A stretch of DNA of 64,000 nt from Planifilum sp021793745 (lineage in GTDB: Bacteria; Bacillota; Bacilli; Thermoactinomycetales; DSM-44946), in contig CALKAM010000105.1 in NCBI GenBank assembly GCA_937983105.1, forward strand, positions 1 through 64,000, given 5' to 3'. Made by a program: the position numbers and the translations under genes. Position 1 is the first letter of the stretch. Every line of letters starts with the position of its first letter. Below are positions 49,134 to 57,035 of this stretch, one piece after another. Below the pieces are notes generated by a model. That model made no database searches, was not told where the DNA came from, and saw nothing but the letters and a program-made list of their open reading frames with translations.

Positions 49134-49358
49134 GTGGAGGGGCCGAACGGTGATTATGTGGTGATCAAGGCGAAGGAGAACGGCGTCAATGTCATCGGTT
49201 TGACCCGGGGGAAGGATACGCGGTTTCATCATTCGGAGAAGCTGGATCAGGGGGAAGTGATGATCGCCCAGTTCACCGAGCATACGTCGGCGATCAAAAT
49301 CCGGGGAAAAGTTGAGATCCTGACGCGATACGGAAAGATCGATACAGCGGAGCCCTAA
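49134..49358 (+). CDS. mtrB: trp RNA-binding attenuation protein TRAP
   Basis: The 74-residue subunit of the 11-mer ring that, with tryptophan bound, wraps RNA carrying GAG/UAG triplets and lowers trp expression. The sequence is nearly the family consensus: DYVVIKAKENGVNVIGLTRG, FHHSEKLDQGEV, then IAQFTEHTSAIKIRG, which includes Trp-pocket and RNA-contact (Lys/Lys/Arg) residues. The GTG at 49134 follows GAGGGAGGTTGGG; an earlier ATG at 49116 lacks a site. Its target lies in the same window at 61292-61344. Confidence 0.95.
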   Translation: MEGPNGDYVVIKAKENGVNVIGLTRGKDTRFHHSEKLDQGEVMIAQFTEHTSAIKIRGKVEILTRYGKIDTAEP

Positions 49359-49424
49359 GGGCAAGTCATGGCGCGCCAGCTTGGCCATACAATGGTGATA
49401 GAAGGAACAAGGGGAGGGAAATCG

Positions 49425-49928
49425 ATGACCCGATTGGCCCGTCACCTGTTTGCCTCCGTCTTTTTGTCGGCCATGCTGGCGGCGCTGTTATCCGTGTTGC
49501 CTTCGCTTTCTACGCCCGGAGGAGAATCCTCCGATGAACCGGTATTCCGGCCGGATTCCTCCGTTTGGATCTCCAGGGACTCCTTGGTTGATTTCCTGGT
49601 GGAGCAGCCGGTTTCCCTTCAATTCCTCCGGGCATCCTGGGATGACGGTCACCTGTCCCTCGACCTGGCATCGGAAGAGTGGGATCCGGATCGCGTCCAT
49701 GCCGATCTGTTTACACTGGTTCGCAGTTCCCTGGTGACGGCGAAGAATGTGGAAACGCTTCGCTTCCAGGTTTACCGCCCCGGGGAGGATGCCCCCTGGG
49801 TGACGGTGGAGGCCGCCCGAGAGGATCTGGTCCGGGATCCTGCGATGGAAAACCGCGAGGGGCTGTCGCCCCGTCAGTATTTGGAACGGACCTTTCAGGT
49901 GCGGCATTCGGGTCCGCCTTCCGGCTGA
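49425..49928 (+). CDS. Hypothetical exported or anchored protein
   Basis: A 167-residue protein with an N-terminal signal or anchor helix (about 7-27) and an acidic soluble domain (VWISRDSLVDFLVEQPVSL; HADLFTLVRSSLVTAKNV). The soluble part recalls GerMN-like or regulatory extracellular domains, but no family can be named. The ATG at 49425 follows GGGGAGGGAAATCG. It sits between mtrB and hepS, where B. subtilis has none. Confidence 0.6.
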   Translation: MTRLARHLFASVFLSAMLAALLSVLPSLSTPGGESSDEPVFRPDSSVWISRDSLVDFLVEQPVSLQFLRASWDDGHLSLDLASEEWDPDRVHADLFTLVRSSLVTAKNVETLRFQVYRPGEDAPWVTVEAAREDLVRDPAMENREGLSPRQYLERTFQVRHSGPPSG

Positions 49929-49974
49929 GGGGGGGTCGACAGCCGGGGGATCGCTTTCCGCGGAAAAGGGAGTA

Positions 49975-50076
49975 TGGTATACTGGTAAAGGAACTTGACG
50001 GTTTTCCCACATTCTTCATATCCCCGACAATCATTGCGACGAGCCGGGCGCCGTTTTGTGCATGGTGGGCTTTTTT
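49975..50076 (+). promoter_or_regulatory. Promoter and possible attenuator of the hepS operon
   Basis: An extended -10, TGGTATACT (49975-49983), starts a leader of about 180 nt. At 50042-50071 AGCC-GGG-CGCC pairs with GGTG-GGCT (one bulge) and runs into TTTTTTG, a terminator-like structure nearly 100 bases before hepS. Whether it is regulated is unknown. Confidence 0.4.
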
Positions 50077-50170
50077 GTTGTGCGGAAGGAAGGGTCGTCG
50101 AAATGGCTGTTCGTGGAGATCGTCTCCGGTCGAGGCCGGTTTTGAAAAACCTAATTTTGGAGGGCGCGAC

Positions 50171-50932
50171 ATGTCCATACAGGGCGAAATGGACCGGGTT
50201 ATCGCCGAAATCATCGGATGCGCTCGGGATCCCTTTGTGGAAAAGCATATTGGCCGCCCGAGGACTTCGGCCTTTTTCGTTAAGGTCCTCTATCTCTTGT
50301 TGAAATCCTTTTCGCTTCCAAACGATCGCGTTCGCACCCATTGCGTGGCCACAGCCTTGCTCCAAATGGGCTTGGACCTTCACGAGCGGGTTTCCGTGGA
50401 GCCGGAACGGGCGGAACAGGGGATGCGTTCCCGCCAATTGTACGTGTTGGCGGGTGATTATTTTAGCAGCCTGTTTTACCGGTTTCTGGCGGAAAACGGG
50501 GAGATCCGGACGATCTCCCGCTTGTCGGAAGCGGTATGCCGAGTGAATGAAGCAAAAATGGAGCTGTATTCCCTCGGAGCAAGCCGGGTGTCCCCGCCCA
50601 CGTATCTCGATCTCATCCGCCGCATTCAGGGGGGATTGCCCTACGCCCTTTCCGATTTGTTCCACCGGGGGGAGGCTTGGGAGAACCCCTGGCGGGACTT
50701 GGCCCCCGACTTGGCTGCGCTTGAATGGCTGGCCCGCGAGGGTGAGGAGCATCCCGGCGCTCCCGCCTTCCTATCCGATGAAATGCGGTTTGACCTCATA
50801 CAGACGATTGCATCGAAGGTGAGGCAAAATGCAGAGGCGATCGCCCACCCGGAGGTTCGACGGGAGCTGCTTCGGGTGGTCAGTGAACACTTTAGCCCGT
50901 ACTTGACAGAGCCGTTGGCGCGAGAGGGATGA
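50171..50932 (+). CDS. hepS: Heptaprenyl diphosphate synthase component I
   Basis: Small non-catalytic subunit (253 residues) that pairs with HepT to make the C35 menaquinone side chain. Family features: DRVRTHCVATALLQMGLDLHERV, then QLYVLAGDYFSSLFYRFLA and ISRLSEAVCRVNEAKM. I start at the ATG at 50171 after GGAGGGCGCG, although the frame is open far upstream. The stop overlaps menG. Confidence 0.9.
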   Translation: MSIQGEMDRVIAEIIGCARDPFVEKHIGRPRTSAFFVKVLYLLLKSFSLPNDRVRTHCVATALLQMGLDLHERVSVEPERAEQGMRSRQLYVLAGDYFSSLFYRFLAENGEIRTISRLSEAVCRVNEAKMELYSLGASRVSPPTYLDLIRRIQGGLPYALSDLFHRGEAWENPWRDLAPDLAALEWLAREGEEHPGAPAFLSDEMRFDLIQTIASKVRQNAEAIAHPEVRRELLRVVSEHFSPYLTEPLAREG

Positions 50933-51729
50933 GGAACCGTATGCACAAGGAATCTCCTGCCCCGTCCAAGGAACAGTTTGTTCACCGGGTGTTTGAGAGC
51001 ATTGCCAAAGATTATGACCGAATGAATACCATTTTGAGTTTCGGCCGCCATAAAGGGTGGCGCCGCTTCACCATGGAGCGGATGGAGGTCCGTCCCGGGG
51101 ATACCGCCATCGATGTATGTTGCGGCACCTGTGATTGGACCATCGCCCTGGCGGAACAATCCGGAACCGGTGAAATTGTCGGCTTGGATTTCAGCGACAA
51201 GATGTTGCAGGTGGGTCGGGAAAAGGTGGACAAGCGGGGCCTGGGGGACAACATCCGATTGGTTCGGGGAAATGCGATGGAACTACCCTTCCCCGATAAC
51301 ACCTTTGACCACGCCACCATCGGCTTTGCGCTGCGCAACGTACCCGATTTCCGGCATGTGCTCAGGGAGATGATGCGGGTGGTGAAGCCGGGCGGACAAG
51401 TGGTCTCCCTGGAGCTTTCCAAGCCGACATGGCCGCCGTTTCGGGCCTTCTATTACGTTTATTTTCGGCACATCCTCCCGCTGATGGGCAAATTGCTGGC
51501 GGGTCGCTATGAACAATACCGCTGGCTTCCGGAGTCCTTGGTCCACTTTCCCGATCATCGGGAATTGGCCCGGATTATGGAGGAGGATGTGGGGTTGACG
51601 GATGTGCGGGTGTATCCCTTGACGGGAGGGATCGCCGCCGTGCATATCGGACGCAAAAGGGAGAAGGTAGAGGATGACGATGGGATGGATCAAGCGAGTA
51701 AAACTGATCCTGGAAATGATCAAGTTTGA
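50929..51729 (+). CDS. menG: Demethylmenaquinone methyltransferase MenG (UbiE family)
   Basis: SAM-dependent methyltransferase for the last step of menaquinone synthesis. The 266-residue protein has VFESIAKDYDRMNTILSFG, motif I DVCCGTCDW, and FALRNVPDFRHVLREMMRVVKPGG. The ATG at 50929 overlaps hepS; an ATG at 50941 is an alternative. The last 18 codons overlap the ubiA gene, an unusually long overlap of 56 bases, giving a charged C-terminal extension. Confidence 0.93.
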   Translation: MRNRMHKESPAPSKEQFVHRVFESIAKDYDRMNTILSFGRHKGWRRFTMERMEVRPGDTAIDVCCGTCDWTIALAEQSGTGEIVGLDFSDKMLQVGREKVDKRGLGDNIRLVRGNAMELPFPDNTFDHATIGFALRNVPDFRHVLREMMRVVKPGGQVVSLELSKPTWPPFRAFYYVYFRHILPLMGKLLAGRYEQYRWLPESLVHFPDHRELARIMEEDVGLTDVRVYPLTGGIAAVHIGRKREKVEDDDGMDQASKTDPGNDQV

Positions 51730-52552
51730 ACACACGGTGTTTGCGCTGCCCTTCGCCTATTTCGGAGCGGTGTTGGGCAGCCTCGTTGTGATGGACCGCC
51801 TTCCTTCCTGGGGGCAGATCGGGTGGGTCACTCTGGCGATGGTGGGGGCCCGCAGTGCGGCGATGGCTCTCAATCGGCTGATCGATCGTCACATCGACGC
51901 CAGGAATCCCCGGACGGCCAATCGCGCGATTCCGGCCGGTCAAATTTCTGTTCGTGCGGTTTGGTGGTTCGTGATCGTCTCCTTCCTGGTGCTTTTTATT
52001 GCCGCCTATAACCTCAATCGATTGGCGGTGCAGCTGTTTCCTCTGGCGGTGTTTGTTCTGGTAATCTATTCCTATACAAAGCGGTTTACTTGGACTTGTC
52101 ATCTCGTGCTGGGGGCCGCCATCGGCTTGGCGCCCCTCGGAGGATGGGTGGCGACGACGGGTCAAATCGACGGCGTCGCGCTCCTGCTTTTCGCGACGGT
52201 GGCCCTGTGGACCGCCGGCTTTGACGTGATTTATGCCTGCCAGGATGAAGGTTTCGACCGGGAGGAAGGCTTGTACTCCATTCCCGCCCGCTTCGGTTTG
52301 GCCCGGGCCCTGCAGATGGCCCGCTGGTTTCATGTGGGTACCACGTTGGGCTTGCTGCTCCTTTGGCTGCTCACGCCCCTCAGCGGATGGTTTTTTGTCG
52401 GCGTGCTCGTGGCCGCTGCCATCCTCATCTACGAGCACCGGATCGTTTCCCCGGATGATTTGTCCCGGCTCAATACGGCGTTTTTCACGATGAACGGGAT
52501 TATGAGCGTCGTGGTCTTCCTGTTCGCGATGGTGGACGTGATCCTGGGATGA
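51674..52552 (+). CDS. UbiA-family prenyltransferase (futalosine pathway, MqnP type)
   Basis: Integral membrane prenyltransferase of 292 residues with about eight helices. The two aspartate-rich metal/diphosphate motifs are visible: NRLIDRHIDARN and the second around YACQDEGFDREEG. In organisms with the futalosine route a UbiA homologue (MqnP) prenylates the 6-hydroxynaphthoate intermediate with the chain made by HepS/HepT. Its place between menG, ubiX and mqnA supports that role; a classical menA would also be of this family. Confidence 0.85.
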   Translation: MTMGWIKRVKLILEMIKFEHTVFALPFAYFGAVLGSLVVMDRLPSWGQIGWVTLAMVGARSAAMALNRLIDRHIDARNPRTANRAIPAGQISVRAVWWFVIVSFLVLFIAAYNLNRLAVQLFPLAVFVLVIYSYTKRFTWTCHLVLGAAIGLAPLGGWVATTGQIDGVALLLFATVALWTAGFDVIYACQDEGFDREEGLYSIPARFGLARALQMARWFHVGTTLGLLLLWLLTPLSGWFFVGVLVAAAILIYEHRIVSPDDLSRLNTAFFTMNGIMSVVVFLFAMVDVILG

Positions 52553-53142
52553 AGCGATTGGTGGTTGGAATGACGGGCGCGAGCGGCGCTCCCTACGCCC
52601 TGTGTCTGATTGAGGAATTGCTCCGTCAGGGACATGAGGTTCACGTGACCGTGACGGAGGCCGGGTGGCGCGTGCTCAAGGAAGAACATGGCTGGCAAGT
52701 GGAGCGGCGGGAGGAAGCGTTCCGAAAGGCCATCCCGGTGAATTCCGATCTGCTGCATTATCACCCGATCCGGGATATCGGGGCATCGATTGCCTCCGGC
52801 TCCTATCCCTGCGATGCCATGGTGGTGATTCCCTGTTCGATGGGAACCCTGGCGAAGATCGCCCAGGGGATTTCCTCCAATCTGCTGGAACGGGCAGCGG
52901 ATGTGATGCTGAAGGAAGGGCGTCCGTTGATTGTCGTTCCTCGGGAAACGCCCCTCAATTTGATTCATCTGGAAAACATGGTCAAATTGGTGCGATGTGG
53001 AGCGACGGTGCTCCCGGCGATGCCGGCCTTTTACCACGGCCCCCGCGATTTGGAGGACATGGTCCGCTTTATTGCCGGCAAGGTGCTGGATCAGTTGGCC
53101 ATACCGCACCAGTTATATCAACGATGGGAGGGTTCCAGTTGA
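52549..53142 (+). CDS. ubiX: Flavin prenyltransferase UbiX
   Basis: Makes prenylated FMN, the cofactor of UbiD-type decarboxylases. The 197-residue protein has the flavin motif GMTGASGAPYALCLIEELL (residues 7-25 region), IPCSMGTLAKIAQGISSNL and the RETPLNLIHLENM segment. Start and stop overlap the flanking ubiA and mqnA genes. The UbiD-type partner (MqnL) expected for futalosine menaquinone synthesis is not in the window. Confidence 0.92.
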   Translation: MKRLVVGMTGASGAPYALCLIEELLRQGHEVHVTVTEAGWRVLKEEHGWQVERREEAFRKAIPVNSDLLHYHPIRDIGASIASGSYPCDAMVVIPCSMGTLAKIAQGISSNLLERAADVMLKEGRPLIVVPRETPLNLIHLENMVKLVRCGATVLPAMPAFYHGPRDLEDMVRFIAGKVLDQLAIPHQLYQRWEGSS

Positions 53143-53981
53143 GACCGATCCGGATAGGGCGCATTGCATTTACCAATATCTTGCCAATCTATCACTTTTT
53201 TGAAACGGAAGGGCTGAAGGTCGAGATGGTTCCCCAGGTTCCGAGCCAGCTGAACCGCGGTATGGCTGCGGGAGAGATTGACATGGGCCCCATCTCCTCC
53301 TTTGCCTATGGGGAAAACCACCACCGGTACACGCTGTTGCCGAACTTATCCATCAGTTCAAAGGGGCCGGTGCGATCGATCTTCCTGTTCACACGTCAGG
53401 CGGCGCTGTCCGATCTCCGCTCGGCCCGTATCGCCGTCACCAATACGTCGGCCACCTCCGTGGCGCTATTGAAGATCCTCCTGCAATACTTTGAGGGTGG
53501 GGATCCGGAATATATTACCATGCCACCCTCCCTGGAGGAGATGATGGAGCAGGGGGATGCAGCGCTGCTGATCGGCGATGACGCGGTGCGGGGCGCCTGG
53601 GAAAACCCCGGTTATCGCGTGCTGGACCTCGGGGAGGAATGGTACAAACGGACCGGCTTGGATATGACCTTTGCCGTGTGGGCGGTGAGGGATGAGCTGA
53701 TCGATACGCGGCGGGATGAGTTGTCGGCGATTGCTTCCCGGTTGATGGAGAGCAAAGAGAAGGGATTGGGAGATTTGCGCCCGGTGGTCGAGGAGGCACA
53801 GAAACGCCTGGGAGGGGATCCCGGTTTTTGGTTCCAGTATTACACCGGGCTGTGTTATGATTTGGGTGAAAGGCAGCTGGAAGGATTGAAAGCGTATTAT
53901 CGCTACGCCGGGGAATTGGGATTGCTTCCGAAGGATGTTCAAATCCGCGTGCTGGATCTTCCGGCGGGAACGCCCTGCTAG
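53139..53981 (+). CDS. mqnA: Chorismate dehydratase MqnA
   Basis: First enzyme of the futalosine menaquinone pathway: dehydrates chorismate to 3-[(1-carboxyvinyl)oxy]benzoate. The 280-residue protein has a periplasmic-binding-protein-like fold, with IGRIAFTNILPIYHFF at the start, MGPISSFAYGENH, and VTNTSATSVALLKILL. The TTG at 53139 overlaps the ubiX stop with GGGAGGG upstream. Its presence shows that this organism makes menaquinone from chorismate by the Mqn and not the Men route. Confidence 0.92.
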   Translation: MRPIRIGRIAFTNILPIYHFFETEGLKVEMVPQVPSQLNRGMAAGEIDMGPISSFAYGENHHRYTLLPNLSISSKGPVRSIFLFTRQAALSDLRSARIAVTNTSATSVALLKILLQYFEGGDPEYITMPPSLEEMMEQGDAALLIGDDAVRGAWENPGYRVLDLGEEWYKRTGLDMTFAVWAVRDELIDTRRDELSAIASRLMESKEKGLGDLRPVVEEAQKRLGGDPGFWFQYYTGLCYDLGERQLEGLKAYYRYAGELGLLPKDVQIRVLDLPAGTPC

Positions 53982-54111
53982 GCGGGGATGTGAGCCGCGG
54001 GGGCAATCGCCGGGGATCCCGGCTGTTTATCTTCCGCAAATCGTCAAAGAAGGGATGGAAGGGTACACGGCTCCCGCCTTTGGGATGCTCGTTCTTTTGT
54101 GCCCGTAGTGG

Positions 54112-55083
54112 ATGAAGCTCTTGGATATTTATGAGGAATTGCGAAGTGATTTAAAAATTATTGAAAAGGAGTTGGCCAGCTCCCTCGAGACCGATCAGGC
54201 TCGATTGAACCAGTCCTCCGGCCACCTCCTTGAGGCCGGAGGGAAGCGGATACGTCCCCTTTTTGTCCTGTTGTCCGGACACTTCGGCCGATACGACATT
54301 CACCGGTTGAAACGGGTGGCCGTCCCGCTGGAACTGATTCATATGGCGACGCTGGTGCACGATGATGTGATCGACGATGCCGAAACCCGCCGCGGACGGA
54401 AGACGGTGAAGGCGCAGTGGGACAACCGGGTGGCCATGTACACGGGCGACTACATTTTCGCCCGTTCCCTACAGCTGGTGACCGAAATCGAAGATCCCGC
54501 GGTTCATCGGATCCTTTCGCGCTCCATCATGGATATGTGCCTGGGGGAGATCGAACAGGTCCGGGATTTTTATGACGCCTCTCCCTCCGTCCTCCGATAT
54601 TTCCGCCGGATCAAGCGGAAGACGGCGCTCCTGATGGCTGTCAGCTGCCAGCTGGGCAGCCTGGTCAGTCGGGCCGAAGGGCGGATTGTCCGAAATCTCT
54701 ATCTTTACGGTTATTATGTGGGGATGGCGTTTCAAATCACCGATGACGTGTTGGACTTCATCGGCGATGAATCGGTGCTGGGAAAGCCGGCCGGCAGCGA
54801 TTTGCGCCAGGGCAATGTGACGCTGCCTGCGATCTACGCTCTCCGCACCGCGGAATCCCGGGAACGGAATCTTCTTCTGGCCTTTTTGCAGTCGAAGGGA
54901 CGGGATGTTTCCCTTTCGACGGTGGTGGATATCGTTCGGCATTCGGGTGGAATCGATTTTTCCTTGAAACTGGCGGATCGCTACCTGCAAAAAGCGCTTA
55001 CCGTTTTGAGGCGCCTCCCTTCCTGCGGAGCGCGGGATTCCCTGGAGCGCATCGCCCGGTTTGTGGGAAGCCGCTCCTATTAG
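54112..55083 (+). CDS. hepT: Heptaprenyl diphosphate synthase component II
   Basis: Catalytic trans-prenyltransferase subunit (323 residues). First aspartate-rich motif LVHDDVIDDAETRRG, second FQITDDVLDFIGD, plus GGKRIRP and GSDLRQGNVTLPAIYAL. The ATG at 54112 lacks a strong ribosome site (GTAGTGG only). The 130 bases after mqnA hold no gene and only an imperfect AGCCG/CGGCT hairpin. Confidence 0.92.
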   Translation: MKLLDIYEELRSDLKIIEKELASSLETDQARLNQSSGHLLEAGGKRIRPLFVLLSGHFGRYDIHRLKRVAVPLELIHMATLVHDDVIDDAETRRGRKTVKAQWDNRVAMYTGDYIFARSLQLVTEIEDPAVHRILSRSIMDMCLGEIEQVRDFYDASPSVLRYFRRIKRKTALLMAVSCQLGSLVSRAEGRIVRNLYLYGYYVGMAFQITDDVLDFIGDESVLGKPAGSDLRQGNVTLPAIYALRTAESRERNLLLAFLQSKGRDVSLSTVVDIVRHSGGIDFSLKLADRYLQKALTVLRRLPSCGARDSLERIARFVGSRSY

Positions 55084-55086
55084 GGT

Positions 55087-55115
55087 TTGCTTTTCAGGCG
55101 TGTTTTTGGTAAAAT
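55087..55115 (+). promoter_or_regulatory. Promoter candidate for ndk
   Basis: TTGCTT (55087-55092), 17 bp, TAAAAT (55110-55115) with an extended -10 TGG. It lies between hepT and ndk. Confidence 0.55.
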
Positions 55116-55166
55116 CCGAGTGCTCCCGATACCATTACATAAGTTGGTGGAAACGGAGGATCATCG

Positions 55167-55613
55167 ATGGAAAAGACATTTCTCATGGTCAAACCCGACG
55201 GTGTCCAGAGGGGTCTCGTAGGCGAGATCATTTCCCGTTTTGAGAAAAAAGGCTTCAAACTGGTGGCTGCAAAGTTGATGCAGGTGTCCCGGGAATTGGC
55301 CGAAGCCCACTATGCGGAACATCGGGAAAAGCCGTTTTTTGAAGAGCTGGTGAGCTTTATCACTTCCGGTCCGGTGCTTGCTATGATCTGGGAAGGAGAG
55401 AATGTGATCGCCGTCGCCCGTCAAATGATGGGGAAAACCAATCCTGCCGAAGCGGCCCCTGGAACCATCCGCGGTGATTATGGAATCAGTGTAGGGATGA
55501 ACATTATCCACGGTTCCGATTCGCCGGAGAGCGCGGAGCGGGAGATCGGGCTCTGGTTCCAGGAGCAGGATCGGATTTCCTATGAAAAAACGATCGATCG
55601 CTGGATCTCCTGA
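55167..55613 (+). CDS. ndk: Nucleoside diphosphate kinase
   Basis: Transfers the gamma-phosphate between nucleoside tri- and diphosphates. The 148-residue protein has MVKPDGVQRGLVGEII, the P-loop-like QMMGKTNPAEAAPGTIR and the phosphohistidine His115 in NIIHGSDS. GGAGGATC precedes the ATG. It follows hepT as in B. subtilis. Confidence 0.97.
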   Translation: MEKTFLMVKPDGVQRGLVGEIISRFEKKGFKLVAAKLMQVSRELAEAHYAEHREKPFFEELVSFITSGPVLAMIWEGENVIAVARQMMGKTNPAEAAPGTIRGDYGISVGMNIIHGSDSPESAEREIGLWFQEQDRISYEKTIDRWIS

Positions 55614-55627
55614 GATCCTGCTGTGGC

Positions 55628-55652
55628 GGCCCGGTATCGACCGGGCCTTTTG
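55628..55652 (+). terminator. Intrinsic terminator after ndk
   Basis: GGCCCGGT (55628-55635), loop ATCG, ACCGGGCC (55640-55647), then TTTTG. It cleanly separates ndk from the next unit. Confidence 0.85.
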
Positions 55653-55803
55653 CCGTGCAGGGCCATTTTTATCGACGGAAAAATCAGCTTCTTCTGATAT
55701 CTCCAGCGTGTCGCAGCAGGAGGGGCATTTCCGCTAATGAAAAGGGGACTTCTCCCATACGATGGATCCGAGGGGATTTTGCGGAAAAGGAGCTGAAACG
55801 CGC

Positions 55804-56892
55804 ATGGTTTCGAGTGTGAAGAGGGAGCGGGAAAGGGCGGTTCTTTCCCGGACGTATCGCTTGCAGCAGCCGGGGAGACTGGAGGAAGTCCGCGTTGAAC
55901 GACCCTTTCGGGAAGGCGAAGTGGTGGTGGAGCCCTTTTTGGCAAGCATCTGCCAGGCCGATTTGCGCTATTTTAGCGGCCGGCGGAGGAAAGAAGCCCT
56001 CGCCAAGAAGCTGCCGATGGCGTTGATCCATGAAGGGATCGGCAGAGTGGTGCAGAGCGGAGGGTCCCGGCTCCGGCCGGGCGACCGCGTCGTCATCGTT
56101 CCGAATCTCCCGGGATGTGGGAGGGAGGATTGTCCCGCATGTTCCCGGGGAATCGGGACGAATTACTGCCTTCACAGCCGATTCCTGGGCAGCGGGACGG
56201 ACGGCATCGCACAAAGCCGGCTCGTATTGCCGGTGGAATGCGCGATTCCGTCCGAGAACCGCATCCCGGATGAGATATTGGTCCTGGCGGAGCTTTGTTC
56301 CGTCTCTTATCACGCCATCCGCCGCGTGGACCGCCTTCAGGAGGAACGGCGCGTGGTGGTGTTTGGCGACGGACCGGTCGGCTACTTGACGGCGGCCATG
56401 CTTCACCACATCTTTGGAATGGGACCGGAGAGGTTGTGGGTTTTCGGAGCGGTTCCGGAGAGGCTGGAGCAGTTTACCTTCGCCCGGCGGATCCTGGTCG
56501 GCGAATGCGACTTCCGGCCTTTGCCCAAGGCGGGGGTTGCCTTCGAATGTACCGGCGGACATTTTAGCCGGGAGGCGATCAATCAAGCGATCGAAGTGTT
56601 AAATCCCGGCGGCGTTCTCGTGCTGATGGGCGTCAGTGAGGAGCCGGTTCCCGTCAATACGCGGGATGTGTTGGAAAAGGGAATCACCCTGATCGGAAGC
56701 AGCCGCAGCTCTGCACGGGATTATCCGCCGGTATTGAAGGCGATGGAAGATCCCGCATGTCAAAGGACCTTGTCGCGCCTTCTGCCGGATCAGAGGACGC
56801 CGGTTCATTCGGTGGCGGACTTGACCGCCGCCCTGGATCGGGCAAGCCGGCATAAAGCGTGGAAGAAGACGCTTCTGGAGTTTCACTGGTGA
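55804..56892 (+). CDS. TarJ-like pentitol-phosphate dehydrogenase (zinc MDR)
   Basis: Zinc-dependent medium-chain dehydrogenase of 362 residues. The N-terminal half matches the ribulose-5-phosphate reductase TarJ pattern: ASICQADLRYFSGRRRKEAL, then KKLPMALIHEGIGRVV (Cys50, His76, Glu77 as likely catalytic zinc ligands). It also has a four-cysteine structural zinc lobe, Cys105, Cys110, Cys113 and Cys122, which I do not recall in Bacillus TarJ. Rossmann motif FGDGPVGYLTA. The ATG at 55804 follows AAAAGGAGCTG. It pairs with the kinase gene downstream; no tarI is present. Confidence 0.75.
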   Translation: MVSSVKRERERAVLSRTYRLQQPGRLEEVRVERPFREGEVVVEPFLASICQADLRYFSGRRRKEALAKKLPMALIHEGIGRVVQSGGSRLRPGDRVVIVPNLPGCGREDCPACSRGIGTNYCLHSRFLGSGTDGIAQSRLVLPVECAIPSENRIPDEILVLAELCSVSYHAIRRVDRLQEERRVVVFGDGPVGYLTAAMLHHIFGMGPERLWVFGAVPERLEQFTFARRILVGECDFRPLPKAGVAFECTGGHFSREAINQAIEVLNPGGVLVLMGVSEEPVPVNTRDVLEKGITLIGSSRSSARDYPPVLKAMEDPACQRTLSRLLPDQRTPVHSVADLTAALDRASRHKAWKKTLLEFHW

Positions 56893-57035
56893 CCGGCGGA
56901 GGCTCTGTCGCAGGTCGAACCCATCGATCCACCGGCTGCGTCCCGGGAGGTGGCGCCATGGGGGGATGTCGAACCCATTGGATAGAGAATCCTTCGGATT
57001 GGGTTGGAAAGGCTTTTGTTCGGGGGGATGGATCG

